Source: Frateuria_A sp035943815
GTDB taxonomy: Bacteria; Pseudomonadota; Gammaproteobacteria; Xanthomonadales; Rhodanobacteraceae
DNA length: 64,000 bases
Assembly: GCF_035943815.1 (NCBI RefSeq)
Contig: NZ_DASZBU010000012.1
Coordinates: 62,001-126,000 of the forward strand
Direction of reading: 5' to 3'
This document shows positions 1-8,536 of this stretch, piece after piece. Both the position numbers and the translations under genes were made by a program. A model generated the notes under the pieces. The model saw nothing but the letters and a program-made list of their open reading frames with translations, was not told the origin of the DNA and did not search any database. Numbering within the stretch: position 1 is the stretch's first letter; each line of letters opens with the position of its first letter.

Positions 1-429
1 GCCCACCACGACGTGCACGCCGCGGCGCAGCGCGTGCAGCTGCGGGCCGTAGCTCTGCCCGCCGTAGATCGGCAGTACCTGGAAGCCGCCGATGTGCGCG
101 GCGTAGCGCTGGAACGCTTCGGCTACCTGGATGGCCAGCTCGCGCGTGGGCGCCAGCACCAGCGCCTGCGGCTTGCCGGGCTTCGCCTCGATGCGCGAGA
201 GGATCGGCAGCGCGAACGCGGCGGTCTTGCCGGTGCCGGTCTGGGCCTGGCCGAGCACGTCGCGGCCTTCCAGCAGCGACGGGATGGTCGCCGCCTGGAT
301 CGGGGAGGGGGATTCATAGCCGACGTCGGCGAGCGCCTGCTGGACTTCGGGACGCAGCGCGAGCGCGGCAAAACCGGCCGGCGCCGGATCGGGCTCGGCC
401 GGCGTGTGACCTGGAACGGGGGATGACAT
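1..429 (-). CDS. DEAD-box ATP-dependent RNA helicase, N-terminal part (cut by window start)
   Basis: Only the first 143 codons are present; the gene runs off the left edge. The visible part has the Q motif (SPSPIQAATIP), the Walker A motif AQTGTGKT, motif Ia PTREL, and the GG region (IYGGQ), so it is the first RecA domain of a DEAD-box RNA helicase that unwinds RNA with ATP. The short Ala/Pro-rich leader before the Q motif and the wording of the motifs resemble DeaD/CsdA-type cold-shock helicases more than RhlE, but the C-terminal half that would decide this is missing. The start is the ATG at 429, the first in frame before the conserved domain. A second DEAD-box gene (rhlE) lies 1.6 kb away in the same orientation. 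Confidence 0.9.
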   Translation of the reverse strand, partial: MSSPVPGHTPAEPDPAPAGFAALALRPEVQQALADVGYESPSPIQAATIPSLLEGRDVLGQAQTGTGKTAAFALPILSRIEAKPGKPQALVLAPTRELAIQVAEAFQRYAAHIGGFQVLPIYGGQSYGPQLHALRRGVHVVVG

Positions 430-589
430 GGGAACCTCAGGATCTGGGCGGCGGCGAACGAGAGACGGCACCGCGCGGGCGCGGCATTCTAGCAGCCTCG
501 CCGTTGCGGCGTCGGCGCCGGGTACACGATGCGTGGGCAGCTCGTGGTTATGATCGGCCGCTTGGGTGGATGGGAGCCGGTGCGTGGCC

Positions 590-1432
590 ATGGTCGAGAC
601 GATCTCCGAACAGCGTTGCCACGGCGGCATGCAGGGTTTCTACCGGCACGACTCGCAGGCCTGCGGCGGACCGATGCGCTTTGCGCTGTACTTGCCACCG
701 CAGGCGGCACACCGGCGCTGCCCGGTGCTGTACTTCCTCGCCGGACTGACCTGTACCGAAGAGACGGCCGCCATCAAGGCCGGCGCGCAGCGCCTGGCCG
801 CCGAGCTGGGCCTGGCCTTGGTGATGCCCGACACCAGCCCGCGCGACACCGCCTACGAGGGCGCCACCGGCGACTGGGAGTTCGGCGAAGGCGCGGGCTT
901 CTACCTGGATGCGACGCAGGCGCCATGGACGTCGCGCTTCCGCATGCGCAGCTACGTGGCCGACGAGCTGCCCGCCTTGCTGGCCGGGCGGTTCGCGGTC
1001 GACACCACCCGCGCGGGCGTGTGCGGCCACTCGATGGGCAGCCATGGCGCGCTCACCCTGGCGCTGGCCTTCCCGCAGCGCTACCGCTCGGTGTCCGCCT
1101 TCGCGCCCATCGTGGCGCCTTCGCAAGTGCCTTGGGGACACAAGGCGTTCGCACGCTACCTGGGCGACGATCGTGCGGCGTGGGTGGACTACGACGCCTG
1201 TGCGCTGGTCTGCCGGCAGCCGTTTCCCGGCACGATCCTGATCGACCAGGGAGAGGCGGATCGCTTCCTGATCGAGCAATTGCGTCCGGAGCTGTTCGAG
1301 CAGGCCTGCGCCGAAGCCGGGCAGCCGCTGCTATTGCGACGGCAGGCCGGCTACGACCACAGCTACTGGTTCGTCAGCAGCTTCATCGACGATCACCTGC
1401 GCCATCACGCGCGTGCGCTGGGGCTGGCGTGA
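590..1432 (+). CDS. fghA: S-formylglutathione hydrolase
   Basis: Predicted 280-residue esterase-D family alpha/beta hydrolase that cleaves S-formylglutathione to formate and glutathione, the last step of glutathione-dependent formaldehyde detoxification. The nucleophile is Ser148 in GHSMGSHGAL, and the characteristic segments LSGLTCTEE-like (here FLAGLTCTEE), MPDTSPRD and GYDHSYWF are all present. Length fits the family. The ATG at 590 (MVETISEQRCHGG) is chosen over one 24 bases upstream because the family begins close to this point. The partner alcohol/formaldehyde dehydrogenase is not in the window. The stop overlaps the GTG start of the next gene, so translation of the two is likely coupled. 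Confidence 0.9.
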   Translation: MVETISEQRCHGGMQGFYRHDSQACGGPMRFALYLPPQAAHRRCPVLYFLAGLTCTEETAAIKAGAQRLAAELGLALVMPDTSPRDTAYEGATGDWEFGEGAGFYLDATQAPWTSRFRMRSYVADELPALLAGRFAVDTTRAGVCGHSMGSHGALTLALAFPQRYRSVSAFAPIVAPSQVPWGHKAFARYLGDDRAAWVDYDACALVCRQPFPGTILIDQGEADRFLIEQLRPELFEQACAEAGQPLLLRRQAGYDHSYWFVSSFIDDHLRHHARALGLA

Positions 1433-1977
1433 ACGGGGCATGCCTGCATACGCCGCGCGCGCTCATCCGTCCGTTCGAGGCGGGCGATGCGTCGCGGCTG
1501 CTCGAGTATCGCTGCCGGAACCGGACGCACCTGGCGCCGTGGGAACCCTTGCGCGAGGAGGCGTACTTCACCCTGGAAGCGTGCCTTGCCCGCATCGGTG
1601 AAGCCCACGCACTGGCGCGTGCGGACCAGGGTTACCCGTTTGCCGTGCTGGCGCCGGACGAAACCAGGCTGCTGGCCTGTTTCAACTTCGCCAATGTGGT
1701 GCGTGGCGCCTTTCAAGCGTGCCACCTGGGCTACAGCATCGATGCACGCGAGCAGGGAAAAGGCCTGATGGCCGAGGCGCTGGGCGCAGCCCTGGCCTGG
1801 GCCTTCGGCGAGCTGGGCCTGCACCGGGTGATGGCCAACTACATGCCGCGCAACGCTCGCAGCGCGCGGCTGCTGGCGGGCCTGGGTTTCCAGCGCGAAG
1901 GCTACGCGCCGAGGCACCTCAAGATCGCCGGCGTGTGGGAGGACCATGTGCTCACGGCGAAGCTGCGCGCCGATTGA
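1429..1977 (+). CDS. GNAT-family N-acetyltransferase, RimJ-like
   Basis: Predicted 182-residue acetyltransferase of the RimJ/RimL type, which transfers acetyl from acetyl-CoA to an alpha-amino group of a protein or small amine. The acetyl-CoA loop is in REQGKGLMAEAL, followed by the usual GLHRVMANYMPRNARS and LLAGLGFQREG motifs and the terminal VWEDHVL segment. The GTG start at 1429 overlaps the TGA stop of fghA (GTGA), and no other start gives the conserved N-terminus TPRALIRPFEAGDA. The actual substrate cannot be read from the sequence; an uS5 alanine-acetyltransferase role is possible but not shown. Confidence 0.85.
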   Translation: MNGACLHTPRALIRPFEAGDASRLLEYRCRNRTHLAPWEPLREEAYFTLEACLARIGEAHALARADQGYPFAVLAPDETRLLACFNFANVVRGAFQACHLGYSIDAREQGKGLMAEALGAALAWAFGELGLHRVMANYMPRNARSARLLAGLGFQREGYAPRHLKIAGVWEDHVLTAKLRAD

Positions 1978-1980
1978 GAC

Positions 1981-2008
1981 TGCGGACCGGCGCAAGCGCC
2001 GGTCCGCA
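1981..2008. terminator. 12-bp perfect hairpin between convergent genes
   Basis: Perfect inverted repeat with arms 1981-1992 and 1997-2008 and a 4-base loop (CAAG), placed four bases after the acetyltransferase stop and seven before the end of the convergent rhlE gene. There is no T tract on either side, so it is not a classical intrinsic terminator. It may still protect 3' ends or block read-through in both directions. Confidence 0.6.
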
Positions 2009-2014
2009 CATGGC

Positions 2015-3322
2015 TCAGGCCTTGGCTGCCGGCCGGCGGCGCCGCTGGCGCTTGCGGTTGCCTTCGGCGGGACGCTCGCCGGCGTGCGACTGGGCGCCGT
2101 GCTGCTGGCGATGCGCCTGCGGGCGTGTCGGGCGCTGCTGGCGCTGGCCCTGCACCGGGCGGGGCGCACCGGCGTCCAGCCGCAGCGGGGCGGACGGCTC
2201 GAAGCCGGGCACGTCGGTGATCGCGATCTCCTGCTTGAGCAGCTTGCGGATGTCGCGCAGCAGGCCCGATTCATCGTGGCTGACCAGCGATACCGCCATG
2301 CCTTCGGAGCCGGCTCGACCGGTGCGGCCGATGCGATGCACGTAGTCCTCCGCCACCATCGGCAGGTCGTGGTTGATCACCATGGGCAACTGGTCGATGT
2401 CGATGCCGCGGGCGGCGATGTCGGTAGCCACCAGCACGGTGACGCGGCCGTTCTTGAAGTCGCCCAGCGCCTTGGTGCGTGCGTTCTGGCTCTTGTTGCC
2501 GTGGATCGCCGCGGCGCGCAGGCCGGAGGCCTCCAGGAACTTCACCAGCTTGTCGGCGCCGTGCTTGGTGCGGCTGAACACCAGGCTCTGGCGGCGGCTG
2601 TCCTGCGAGAGCACGTGCAGCAGCAGGTCGCGCTTGCGCGCGACGTCGACCGGGTGCACGTGATGGCTCACGGTGGTCGCCACGGTATTGGGCGGCGTCA
2701 CCGAGACCTCGCGCGGCGAGCGCATGAATTGCATGGCCAGCGCCTTGATCGGCTCGGCGAAGGTGGCCGAGAACAGCAGCGTCTGGCGCTGCTTGGGCAG
2801 CGCGGTGAGGATGCGCTTGATCGCCGGCAGGAAGCCCATGTCCAGCATGCGGTCGGCCTCGTCCAGCACCAGCACCTCGACGCCGGACAGGTCCACCGAA
2901 CGCTGCTGCATGTGGTCGATCAGACGGCCGGGAGTGGCGATCACCACGTCCACGCCGCGGCGCAGCGCCTGCATCTGCGGCCCCATCCCGACGCCGCCGA
3001 AGATCGTGGTGCTGGAGACGCGCAGGTGCTTGCCGTAGTCGCGCAGGTTGTCGTGCACCTGGGCGGCCAGCTCGCGGGTCGGGGTCAGCACCAGCGCGCG
3101 CGGGCGGCGGGTCTGCGTGGCACCGGCAGTGGAGAGGTGCTGCAGCAGCGGCAGCGCGAAGGCGGCGGTCTTGCCGGTGCCGGTCTGCGCGGCGGCCAGC
3201 AGGTCGTGACCTTCCAGCACCAGCGGGATGGCGCCGGCCTGGATCGGGGTGGGCTGCGTGTAGCCCTGCTCGACGAGCGCGCGCAGCAACGCGGGCGCTA
3301 GGCCCAGCGATTCGAAAGACAT
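2015..3322 (-). CDS. rhlE: DEAD-box RNA helicase RhlE
   Basis: 435-residue ATP-dependent RNA helicase acting in ribosome assembly and RNA turnover. Q motif with Gln28, Walker A AAQTGTGKT at residues 44-52, PTRELAAQV, TPGRLIDHM, the DEAD box in VLDEADRMLDMGF, SAT (LLFSATF), and in the second RecA domain VFSRTKHGADKL, ATDIAARGIDI and HRIGRTGRAG. The MSFESLGL start and the basic glutamine/arginine-rich tail (about 60 residues, ending in a run of arginines) are typical of RhlE. The 170 bases upstream include a possible -10 (TATACT on the minus strand near 3420), so it probably has its own promoter. Confidence 0.93.
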   Translation of the reverse strand: MSFESLGLAPALLRALVEQGYTQPTPIQAGAIPLVLEGHDLLAAAQTGTGKTAAFALPLLQHLSTAGATQTRRPRALVLTPTRELAAQVHDNLRDYGKHLRVSSTTIFGGVGMGPQMQALRRGVDVVIATPGRLIDHMQQRSVDLSGVEVLVLDEADRMLDMGFLPAIKRILTALPKQRQTLLFSATFAEPIKALAMQFMRSPREVSVTPPNTVATTVSHHVHPVDVARKRDLLLHVLSQDSRRQSLVFSRTKHGADKLVKFLEASGLRAAAIHGNKSQNARTKALGDFKNGRVTVLVATDIAARGIDIDQLPMVINHDLPMVAEDYVHRIGRTGRAGSEGMAVSLVSHDESGLLRDIRKLLKQEIAITDVPGFEPSAPLRLDAGAPRPVQGQRQQRPTRPQAHRQQHGAQSHAGERPAEGNRKRQRRRRPAAKA

Positions 3323-3492
3323 GAGAACACTCCTGTGCAACCCGGAGCGTCTGTCAGAACCGCGTTGCGATAGATGGGAAGGGGCGGCAAGTGCCGCAAC
3401 GGCAGGAAGCCGTGCGCGCAGTATAGCATGCGTACGGTTCGCTCCCGGGCACGGCTGTGGGGCTTTGCCGCGGCGGCATGATTGGTGGTCGC

Positions 3493-4134
3493 TCAGCGAG
3501 GCCGTTGCGCGACGATCAGATAGCTGTTGAACGGCGTGCGACCCCACAACGGCGAGAGCGTGGTGGTGAGGCCGGCCTGCTCGAGCGGCTCGGTGATCTC
3601 CCGCGCGGTCGGATAGTGGTCGGCTCCCACGCGCATCCAGCCGGCGGCATGCAGCACGTGCTCCTCCAGTACGGTGGCGTGGAAACGCCAGTGCTTCTCG
3701 CGCAGCACGTTGCGGATCATCAGTTGCGCGCCGGGCGCGACGTGGCCGGCGAGCTGGGTGAGCAGCACGGGCTGACGGTCGGCCGGCAGGTAGTGCAGCA
3801 CGTCCAGCAGGCAGACGTGCCCGCGGAAGGCGGGCAGGTCGGCGACGTCCGCGCAGCGCAGGTCCAGCGCATCCTCGATCGATGCGGCCGCCTGCCGGCC
3901 CGCGGCGATCTTGCGCTCGTCGTGGTCGATGCCGACGTAGCCGCGCAGCACGCCGCAACCGTGCAGGTAATGGCCCAGCAGCCCCATGCCGCACCCCACG
4001 TCCAGCAGCGGGAAGGGCGAGGATTCCTGCAACAGCCGCGCCACCGCCGCGTAGACCGGATCGCCGGCCAGCTTGCCGCGCACGTACTGGCGCTGGTTGA
4101 AATGGGGGAAGCGGGCGGTCAGCGTGGCCCGCAT
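3493..4134 (-). CDS. class I SAM-dependent methyltransferase
   Basis: 213-residue predicted cytoplasmic methyltransferase. The SAM-binding motif I is LLDVGCGMGLLGHYL, followed by the acidic residue ending strand 2 (YVGIDHDERKI), an acidic motif (LRCADVADL) and VCLLDVLHYLP, a usual position for post-motif I contacts. The ATG at 4134 was chosen; an in-frame GTG ten codons upstream would add RPGYRLERS, which also looks conserved in character, so the start is uncertain. The substrate is not evident. Similar stand-alone enzymes occur near pigment (aryl polyene) clusters in xanthomonads, but no such genes are visible here. Confidence 0.75.
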   Translation of the reverse strand: MRATLTARFPHFNQRQYVRGKLAGDPVYAAVARLLQESSPFPLLDVGCGMGLLGHYLHGCGVLRGYVGIDHDERKIAAGRQAAASIEDALDLRCADVADLPAFRGHVCLLDVLHYLPADRQPVLLTQLAGHVAPGAQLMIRNVLREKHWRFHATVLEEHVLHAAGWMRVGADHYPTAREITEPLEQAGLTTTLSPLWGRTPFNSYLIVAQRPR

Positions 4135-4507
4135 CGACCGCTCCAGGCGATAGCCTGGCCGCACCGTCAAGGCGAGGGCCTTGGCCGGGTGGCCGCAGGC
4201 GCCGGAGTGCGGGCCATACGTCGAAGGAACGATCGCAGCATGCTCTTGCTCCGAGGACGGGACGCCAGTATAGGCGGCTGCCAGCGTATGGATGTGCAGG
4301 GGATGCATGCGCAGGCCGGGACGCGGGCCCCGCATGCGCGACGCGCCTTGCTTGCTGTAGAGGCCACGTTTTCCCCGGCGGCGACGCGCCAGGTACGACG
4401 ATGGGCGTCGGGGCAAGCGGCCATCCTGCCGCGCAGCATGTGGGCGGCAGTCCCCACGGGAGTGCATGCTAGCCTGACGATCGCTGGTCGATGCCGGGAG
4501 CCGCTGC
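4135..4507. other. intergenic region without a recognisable gene
   Basis: 373 bases between two divergent genes. I see no conserved protein in any frame and no clear RNA gene. The first part may encode a short N-terminal extension of the methyltransferase. Both promoters should lie here, but neither has a strong consensus match. Confidence 0.5.
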
Positions 4508-5737
4508 ATGAGTGTTGTGTCCACGTTGCGTGAGCTGGACCGCGACCAGCGCCACACGGTGCTGGCCAGTTTCCTGGGCTGGACGCTGGACGCCTTCGAC
4601 TATTTCCTGCTGACCTTCGTGATCGTCGGTGTGGCGCGCGAGTTCGGCGTGGACAAGGCCCAGGTGACTCTCGCGCTGCTGCTCACGCTCGCGGCGCGCC
4701 CGCTGGGCGCGCTGGTCTTCGGGCGGCTGGCCGACCGCTACGGGCGCCGGCCGATCCTGATGCTGGACGTGGTGCTGTTCTCGCTGTTCGAACTGGCGAC
4801 CGCTTTTTCCACCTCGCTCGCCATGCTGCTGGCGCTGCGTTTCCTGTTCGGCATCGCGATGGGCGGCGAATGGGGCATCGGCGCCTCGCTCGCCATGGAA
4901 TCGATTCCGCCGAAGGCGCGCGGCATCGTCTCGGGCCTGCTGCAGAGCGGCTATCCCTGCGGCTTCTTCCTGGCCGCGCTGGCCAACTGGCTGCTGATCG
5001 ACCACGTCGGCTGGCGCGGCTTGTTCGTGGTCGGCGCGGCGCCGGCTTTGCTGGTGCTGTACATCCGTCGCAAGGTGCCCGAGTCGCCGGTGTGGCAGCA
5101 GCAAGGGCATGCGCCACGGCGCGGCGTGCGCGAGGCCATGCGCGGTCACTGGAAGCTGGCGTTCTACCTGATGCTGCTGATGACCGCGTTCAACATGTTC
5201 AGTCACGGCTCGCAGGATCTCTACCACACCTTCGAGGAGGTGGACCTGCACCTGCCGACAGGGTCGGCCGCGGCCTTCGTGCTGGTGGCGCTGTTGAACC
5301 TGGGCGCGCTGTTCGGCGGGCTGTTCTTCGGCGCGCTGTCCGAGCGCATCGGCCGGCGGCGGGCGATCGTGATCGCCGCACTGCTGTCGATACCGGTGAT
5401 CCCGTTGTGGATGTACGGCGGCACGCTGGTGCTCTACGGCGCCGGGGCGTTCCTGATCCAGGTGATGGTGCAGGGCGCCTGGGGCGTGGTGCCCACGCAC
5501 CTCAACGAGCTTTCGCCCGATCACGTGCGCGGCACGCTGCCGGGCTTCGCCTACCAGGCCGGCAACCTGCTGGCCGCCGTAACGGCCACCGCGCAGGCAT
5601 GGATCGCCAGGGCGCACGGCGGCGACTTCGCCTTCGCCATGTCGACCTGGATCGCGGTGGTGGCGGTGCTGCTGGCGCTGCTGGCCTGGCTCGGGCCCGA
5701 AGCGCGCGGCGTGGGCTTTGGCCGGGCACGGGACTGA
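4508..5737 (+). CDS. MFS transporter, sialate/carboxylate:proton symporter type
   Basis: 409-residue inner-membrane permease of the major facilitator superfamily with about 12 hydrophobic segments. The first cytoplasmic loop carries the MFS signature GRLADRYGRRP, repeated in the second half as GALSERIGRRRA. The opening FLGWTLDAFDYFLLTFV and the segment GGEWGIGASLAMESIPPKA are characteristic of the NanT/JEN-like sialate and monocarboxylate symporters. Substrate is therefore likely an organic acid, but no catabolic genes lie next to it to name it. The ATG at 4508 is preceded by a GGGAG-like site. slyD starts 35 bases downstream in the same direction. Confidence 0.85.
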   Translation: MSVVSTLRELDRDQRHTVLASFLGWTLDAFDYFLLTFVIVGVAREFGVDKAQVTLALLLTLAARPLGALVFGRLADRYGRRPILMLDVVLFSLFELATAFSTSLAMLLALRFLFGIAMGGEWGIGASLAMESIPPKARGIVSGLLQSGYPCGFFLAALANWLLIDHVGWRGLFVVGAAPALLVLYIRRKVPESPVWQQQGHAPRRGVREAMRGHWKLAFYLMLLMTAFNMFSHGSQDLYHTFEEVDLHLPTGSAAAFVLVALLNLGALFGGLFFGALSERIGRRRAIVIAALLSIPVIPLWMYGGTLVLYGAGAFLIQVMVQGAWGVVPTHLNELSPDHVRGTLPGFAYQAGNLLAAVTATAQAWIARAHGGDFAFAMSTWIAVVAVLLALLAWLGPEARGVGFGRARD

Positions 5738-5772
5738 TAGAATCGCGGTCTTTGCACCCAGCGAGACAGGCA

Positions 5773-6258
5773 ATGAAGGCAGGCAAGGACAAGGTCATCG
5801 CGTTCCACTACACGCTCACGGTGGACGGCGAGAAGGTGGAGAGCTCGCGCGACAACGGCGAGCCGTTGTGGATCCTGCTCGGCCACGGGCAGCTCATCAG
5901 CGGCCTGGAGAAGGCGCTGGACGGTCACGAGGCGGGCGAGACGCTGGCCGTGGACATCGCGCCGGCCGAGGGTTACGGCGAGCGCGAGGAGGGCCGCATC
6001 CAGCGCGTGCCGAAGAAGTACTTCCAGCAGGCGGCCAGGCTCAAGCCCGGCATGACCACGGTGCTGGCGCTCAAGGAAGGCGGCCACCGCGCGGTTACCG
6101 TGCACAAGGTCGGCATGAGCACCGTCGACGTGGACGTCAATCATCCGATGGCCGGCAAGACGCTGCACTTCGACGTGGCGATCGAGGAAGTGCGCGACGC
6201 CACCGAGGACGAGATCAAGCACGGGCACGCGCATCCGCCGGGCCAGGAAGCGCACTGA
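5773..6258 (+). CDS. slyD: FKBP-type peptidyl-prolyl isomerase SlyD
   Basis: 161-residue cytoplasmic peptidyl-prolyl cis-trans isomerase and chaperone. It has the FKBP core split by the insert-in-flap domain: GHGQLISGLEKALDGHEAGE (residues about 37-56), PAEGYGERE, then the insert and the closing strand MAGKTLHFDVAIEEV. The C-terminal tail (HGHAHPPGQEAH) holds four histidines, a short version of the metal-binding tail that in E. coli SlyD delivers nickel to hydrogenase. A TAGAAT -10-like box lies at 5738-5743, 30 bases before the ATG. An intrinsic terminator follows. Confidence 0.93.
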   Translation: MKAGKDKVIAFHYTLTVDGEKVESSRDNGEPLWILLGHGQLISGLEKALDGHEAGETLAVDIAPAEGYGEREEGRIQRVPKKYFQQAARLKPGMTTVLALKEGGHRAVTVHKVGMSTVDVDVNHPMAGKTLHFDVAIEEVRDATEDEIKHGHAHPPGQEAH

Positions 6259-6289
6259 AGCGTCCAGGGTTTCAGGACGATAACCAAAG

Positions 6290-6314
6290 CGGCGCCCTTG
6301 GGCGCCGTTTTCTT
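6290..6314 (+). terminator. intrinsic terminator of slyD
   Basis: GC-rich stem CGGCGCC / GGCGCCG (6290-6296 and 6301-6307) with a four-base loop, followed directly by TTTTCTTT. Lies 32 bases after the slyD stop. Confidence 0.9.
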
Positions 6315-6398
6315 TGCCCCCTCTCCCCAGCCCGCTTTTGGCCCTCTACTGCGGGTAGAAGGTCGAGGAGCCCATCCCGCGGCGTTCAGCTTTTCTCT

Positions 6399-6953
6399 TT
6401 AATCCAGTAGCCGCTTGCCGAACGCGAAGTGGTCGCGCCAGTAAGGCCCGTCGATGTCGTCCATGCGCACCGTGCCGCCGCTGTTGGGCGCGTGCACGAA
6501 GCGCCCCTTGCCCACGTACACGCCGACGTGGCTGATGGCGCCGCCAATGTCGAAGAACACCAGATCGCCGCTGGCAAGGTCGGTCATGCGCTTGACCTTG
6601 CGGCCGTCCACGCGCGCCATCTCGCGCGAGGCGTGTGGCAGCAGGATGTCCGCTGCCTGGCGGTAGATGTAGTCGACCAGGCCGCTGCAGTCGAAGCCGC
6701 CTTCGGGCGTGTTGCCGCCCCAGTGGTAAGGCGTGCCGACCAGCGCGATCGCACGGAACAGCACGTCGTTGGCGGTGGCTGCGCTGGCCGCCGAGGGCGC
6801 GCGTGCGGGCAGGTTCGCCAGCGAGGAATGCGACTCGCGGAAGGTGGGTTCCGGCCGGCGCGGGTGGCTGGCACAGGCAGCGAGCAGCAGGGTTGCCGCG
6901 ATCGCCACGAGGCGCACGGGCGTCCTGGCGCGAAGGCGGGCGGCGGCAGTCAT
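6399..6953 (-). CDS. NlpC/P60 family cell-wall endopeptidase lipoprotein
   Basis: 184-residue predicted lipoprotein that cleaves peptide stems of peptidoglycan. The signal peptide ends in the lipobox LLAAC (Cys27). The catalytic domain covers the C-terminal 125 residues: Cys89 in the FDCSGLV motif, the histidine in AISHVGVYVG and the third polar residue in HAPNSGG. This architecture matches Spr/MepS-type and NlpC hydrolases. The ATG at 6953 gives the shortest complete signal sequence. It ends 140 bases from the convergent slyD; the next gene upstream on the same strand ends 72 bases before this start, so the two may be co-transcribed. Confidence 0.9.
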   Translation of the reverse strand: MTAAARLRARTPVRLVAIAATLLLAACASHPRRPEPTFRESHSSLANLPARAPSAASAATANDVLFRAIALVGTPYHWGGNTPEGGFDCSGLVDYIYRQAADILLPHASREMARVDGRKVKRMTDLASGDLVFFDIGGAISHVGVYVGKGRFVHAPNSGGTVRMDDIDGPYWRDHFAFGKRLLD

Positions 6954-7024
6954 GGCGACCTCGGCTTTTGTTTTTCTTGAGCTTAGCCAATCAATGGCTT
7001 GCGTCAAGTTGCTGAGACAGTGGC

Positions 7025-8464
7025 TTAGTTCGCCCTCGCCGCGACCTGCAATGCCCGCTCGCTCAGCACTTTCCCCTCGGGGCCGACGCCGCGCACGCGG
7101 TACGCGCCCGGTTGCAGCCACAGCACATTGGCCGGGCCGCGCTCCAGGAAGACGTAGCGGTCCGCCGCCACGGCATCGTCGGATTCGGCAGCCAGGCGGG
7201 CCTCGACCAGGCAGGGGAATCGCTGGCCGCAGATCTCGGGGCCTATCGCCACGGGCACGCGCCGCCCGTCCAGTGTCATCCAACCCGGGCGGTGGCCGTC
7301 GGCGGCCGGCGGCAAGGCGACGACGGACCCGCCGCCAACATTGATCGATACCACCCGGTCGCGCGCATAGGAGCTGATCCGGTCGCTGGCCGGCGGCAGG
7401 ATCACGTTGACGTCGTACAGCCGCGGCCGGGCGCTCCACAAGCTGCCGTCCCCCGCATTGCGCAGCACGATCGGTCCGCGTGGATGGAACTGCGCCACGA
7501 TCTGGTTGTAGGCGTCGCGCAGCGGGCGGCGCGAGTCCCTGGTCGGGGTAAGCAAGGTTTCAGGCTTGCCGCGCAGCGCCTCGTCGTTGCGCACGGCGTT
7601 GACCACCGCACGGGATGCCTGCAGCTCGTTGTAGGGCTCGTCCTCGTGTACGTCGGTCATATCGACGCTGAGGATGTCCAGGCCGGAGAGCCGGTGCAGG
7701 CGTTCGGCCATCGGCTGGACCGGTCCCAGGCGCCCGGGCGCCTTGTCGATGTGGGCGTATCCGGCATGCACCAGCAGCTTCGCCTGCGGATCGCCGGACA
7801 GCACCTTTTCGTAGAGTGTGCGGGCCTGCGACTGCTCGCGTTCCTGCGGGCTGCTTTGTGCCGGATCGTAGGGAACCAGTACGTAGCCAAGGCGCAGGGC
7901 TTCGCGCACGATCTGGCCGTACACCGGCTCGCGCAGGTATTCGGTGCCGCTGGCCGCCACCGGGTAGCCGCGCTTGCGCAGGCTGTCGCCGTCCTCGACC
8001 AGCGCTTCGATCGCCAGATGGGTGTAGCCGATCGCGCGCAGGCGGGGCAGCAGTTCGAGCGTGAGCAGTCGGGTGTGCGCATCGTGGTGCGCCTCGTTGA
8101 CCATCACCACCCGGTGCGACGCGGCGAGGCCGGCAATGGCCTCGACCGCATCGGTGGCTTCCCAGTTGGGCGGCGTGGGCGCCGCGATGTCGTCCGGCAG
8201 GCGTGACTTCAATGGGAAATCCCGTACGGCTTCGCCATAGAGGCCAAGCTCGCTCTCGCTGAAGGCCAGGTACTGACGCGCGACCATCGCATCGGCCGGT
8301 GCCAGCTGGGGCAAGGTCTGCAGCAGATAGCAGTAGCGCCCCAGCTCGTTCGGGTTGCGCATGGCCTCGAACAGTTGCCCGGTGGAGACCTTGCCGGCCG
8401 CGGCGGCGTGCAGCGACGCGGCAGCCAGGACGCAGGCCATGGCGACGAAACGGCGTGACCTCAT
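7025..8464 (-). CDS. secreted protein of unknown function with a ChaN/TraB-like motif
   Basis: 479 residues with a clear signal peptide (cleavage after LHAAAA, about residue 22), so periplasmic or exported. The middle part contains VVMVNEAHHDAHTR, followed by LLPRLRAIGYTHLAIEAL, and later LLVHAGYAHIDK. This Glu-x-His pattern and the pairing with an IEAL strand recall the ChaN/TraB/erythromycin-esterase fold, in which such residues bind haem or act in hydrolysis. The C-terminal 130 residues look like a separate beta-rich domain (VSINVGGGSV, GAYRVRGVGPEGKV). I do not recognise a named family. The ATG at 8464 fits the signal sequence. Confidence 0.7.
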   Translation of the reverse strand: MRSRRFVAMACVLAAASLHAAAAGKVSTGQLFEAMRNPNELGRYCYLLQTLPQLAPADAMVARQYLAFSESELGLYGEAVRDFPLKSRLPDDIAAPTPPNWEATDAVEAIAGLAASHRVVMVNEAHHDAHTRLLTLELLPRLRAIGYTHLAIEALVEDGDSLRKRGYPVAASGTEYLREPVYGQIVREALRLGYVLVPYDPAQSSPQEREQSQARTLYEKVLSGDPQAKLLVHAGYAHIDKAPGRLGPVQPMAERLHRLSGLDILSVDMTDVHEDEPYNELQASRAVVNAVRNDEALRGKPETLLTPTRDSRRPLRDAYNQIVAQFHPRGPIVLRNAGDGSLWSARPRLYDVNVILPPASDRISSYARDRVVSINVGGGSVVALPPAADGHRPGWMTLDGRRVPVAIGPEICGQRFPCLVEARLAAESDDAVAADRYVFLERGPANVLWLQPGAYRVRGVGPEGKVLSERALQVAARAN

Positions 8465-8536
8465 GCAACGACTCTCCCGGGCTGCCCCGGGCCAGACTAG
8501 ATTTTGGCCACCATCCGGGCAAGGGCCATTCACGCC

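Noticed and set aside
2015..3994. A 659-residue protein reading through rhlE and its upstream region on the minus strand
   Set aside because: The conserved RhlE start MSFESLGL lies at 3322; the upstream 224 codons are arginine/alanine-rich and shadow the methyltransferase gene in another frame.
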